From Anaerolineales bacterium UBA5195 (lineage in GTDB: Bacteria > Chloroflexota > Anaerolineae > Anaerolineales > Villigracilaceae), in the NCBI GenBank assembly GCA_002412925.1, contig DHVZ01000007.1, positions 1 through 6,121 of the forward strand: 6,121 nt of DNA, in the 5' to 3' direction. The position numbers were made by a program, and so were the translations under genes. The notes under the pieces are model-generated. The model saw only the letters and a list, made by a program, of their open reading frames with translations. It was not told where the DNA came from and ran no database searches. Shown here one piece after another: positions 5,815-6,121 of the stretch (positions within the stretch are counted from its first letter, which is position 1; each line of letters opens with the position of its first letter).

Positions 5815-5843
5815 GATTGCGGGCTATTGGGCAATCTCAATAG
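5815..5843 (-). ncRNA. Possible pseudoknot or switching hairpins in the eutA leader
   Basis: In the leader RNA two perfect 6-bp stems interlock. Stem 1 pairs 5838-5843 with 5824-5829 (CTATTG with CAATAG). Stem 2 pairs 5831-5836, inside the loop of stem 1, with 5815-5820 (GATTGC with GCAATC), so the 3' arm of stem 1 lies in the loop of stem 2. Connecting loops are 1, 1 and 3 nt. This is the topology of a compact H-type pseudoknot or of two mutually exclusive hairpins. No known riboswitch class was recognised, and a decayed dispersed repeat is an alternative. Confidence 0.4.
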
Positions 5844-5849
5844 TAAGAC

Positions 5850-5879
5850 CCTGCATTTTGGTGTGAACGTGAATGCAGG
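5850..5879 (-). promoter_or_regulatory. Perfect inverted repeat at the predicted transcription start (operator or 5' hairpin)
   Basis: CCTGCATT (5850-5857) and AATGCAGG (5872-5879) are perfectly complementary 8-bp arms with a 14-bp spacer. The element starts 3 bp after the -10 box and covers roughly the predicted +1 to +27. It could be a repressor operator or, in RNA, a stable 5'-end stem-loop. The sequence cannot tell these apart. The loop does not have the hexaloop form bound by the EutV antiterminator. Confidence 0.6.
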
Positions 5880-5882
5880 TTC

Positions 5883-5910
5883 ATTATAGCAAACATCTTC
5901 TTTTTGACAG
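5883..5910 (-). promoter_or_regulatory. Predicted sigma70 extended -10 promoter of the eut operon
   Basis: On the minus strand there is a perfect -10 hexamer TATAAT (5883-5888) preceded by TGC, giving the extended -10 TGn motif (TG at 5890-5891). A -35-like CTGTCA (5905-5910, 4 of 6 matches to TTGACA) lies 16 bp upstream. The predicted start site is near 5876, giving a leader of about 163 nt to the eutA ATG. No comparable promoter was found in the other gaps, so it probably drives the whole block. Confidence 0.72.
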
Positions 5911-6121
5911 CGGAGACTGGGCGCATAAATGCCTGACAAACCGGATTGCGCGGTAAGCAAGCCCTAACCCGGCAAAGCCGAAAAAGATTTAACCGCTGAG
6001 TTCACAGAGAAAACTTTTTTAAATCTCCGCGCTCTTGGCGCTCTCTGCGGTGAAATTTTCTGGCTTTATGTGCAAGCATTTCACTTTTTAGATCCTAACT
6101 GTACATTGGCGAAAATCGAAA
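5911..6121. other. Gene-free region upstream of the eut promoter
   Basis: No supportable gene is seen in this stretch on either strand. Besides the dispersed repeat at 5989-6054 it contains a small perfect stem CGGC-AAA-GCCG (5970-5980) preceded by GCCCTAACC, which looks like a truncated copy of another common intergenic repeat. The final 60 bp show nothing recognisable. With 5714-5910, the whole gene-free region is 408 bp. Confidence 0.6.
5989..6054. repeat. Dispersed inverted repeat, 'AACCGCTGAG...CTCTGCGGTGAA' type
   Basis: ACCGC (5992-5996) with flanking TGAG matches GCGGT (6047-6051) preceded by CTCT, as inverted ends about 65 bp apart. The interior carries CACAGAGAAAACTTTTTTAAA and further short complementary pieces. 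It resembles a non-coding intergenic repeat found scattered in several bacterial phyla. Assignment to that family is from memory. It lies upstream of the promoter. Confidence 0.55.

Noticed and set aside
5714..5880. Cobalamin riboswitch or EutV dual-hexaloop antiterminator in the eutA leader
   Set aside because: These were expected from other eut operons, but no B12-box-like element was seen, the loops are 3, 8, 10 and 14 nt with no paired hexaloops, and no terminator stem with a U-run follows.

Overview
The window holds one co-directional block of ethanolamine-utilization (eut) genes, all on the minus strand, in transcription order eutA (reactivase), eutB and eutC (large and small subunits of adenosylcobalamin-dependent ethanolamine ammonia-lyase), eutL (BMC-T shell protein) and eutQ (cupin, acetate-kinase-associated). 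All five reading frames are intact and match the remembered enterobacterial proteins over nearly their full length. The order A-B-C-L is the usual one. eutQ following eutL directly is less usual. Most of the other eut genes (eutM/N/S/K, eutE, eutD, eutT, eutH and others) are absent here and would have to lie beyond position 1 or elsewhere.

Layout, in transcription order. 6121-5714: about 400 bp with no gene, holding a dispersed inverted repeat (about 5989-6054), a strong sigma70-like extended -10 promoter (5883-5910), a perfect 8-bp inverted repeat across the predicted start site (5850-5879), and a predicted leader of about 160 nt with several stems, two of which interlock like a pseudoknot. 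5713-4250: eutA. 4249-4099: 151-bp gap built largely of nested 'GGTTGAGTAG...CGTATCGAAACC' repeats. 4098-2731: eutB. 2730-2639: gap with a 40-bp 'GTCATTGC...GCAATGAC' hairpin. 2638-1619: eutC. 1618-1471: gap with copies of both repeat families. 1470-814: eutL. 813-660: AT-rich gap with a 10-bp palindrome. 659-72: eutQ. 71-1: tail with no clear terminator, so the operon may continue.

How the genes work together (family knowledge). EutB and EutC split ethanolamine into acetaldehyde and ammonia inside a protein-shelled microcompartment. EutA uses ATP to expel damaged cobalamin from the lyase. EutL forms a gated pore facet of the shell. EutQ is needed for shell assembly and/or acetate kinase activity. 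The five EutB residues known to contact substrate in E. coli (R160, Q162, N193, E287, D362) are all present at identical numbers, so the lyase should be active.

Organism. The sequence is bacterial: Shine-Dalgarno sites, a sigma70 promoter and moderately high GC. The short intergenic repeats resemble those I associate with Chloroflexota (Anaerolineae-like) genomes, but they also occur in other phyla, so this is inference at moderate to low confidence. The notable features are the repeat colonisation of successive gaps in a catabolic operon and the structured eutA leader. The enzymes themselves are conventional. I see no previously unknown protein system.
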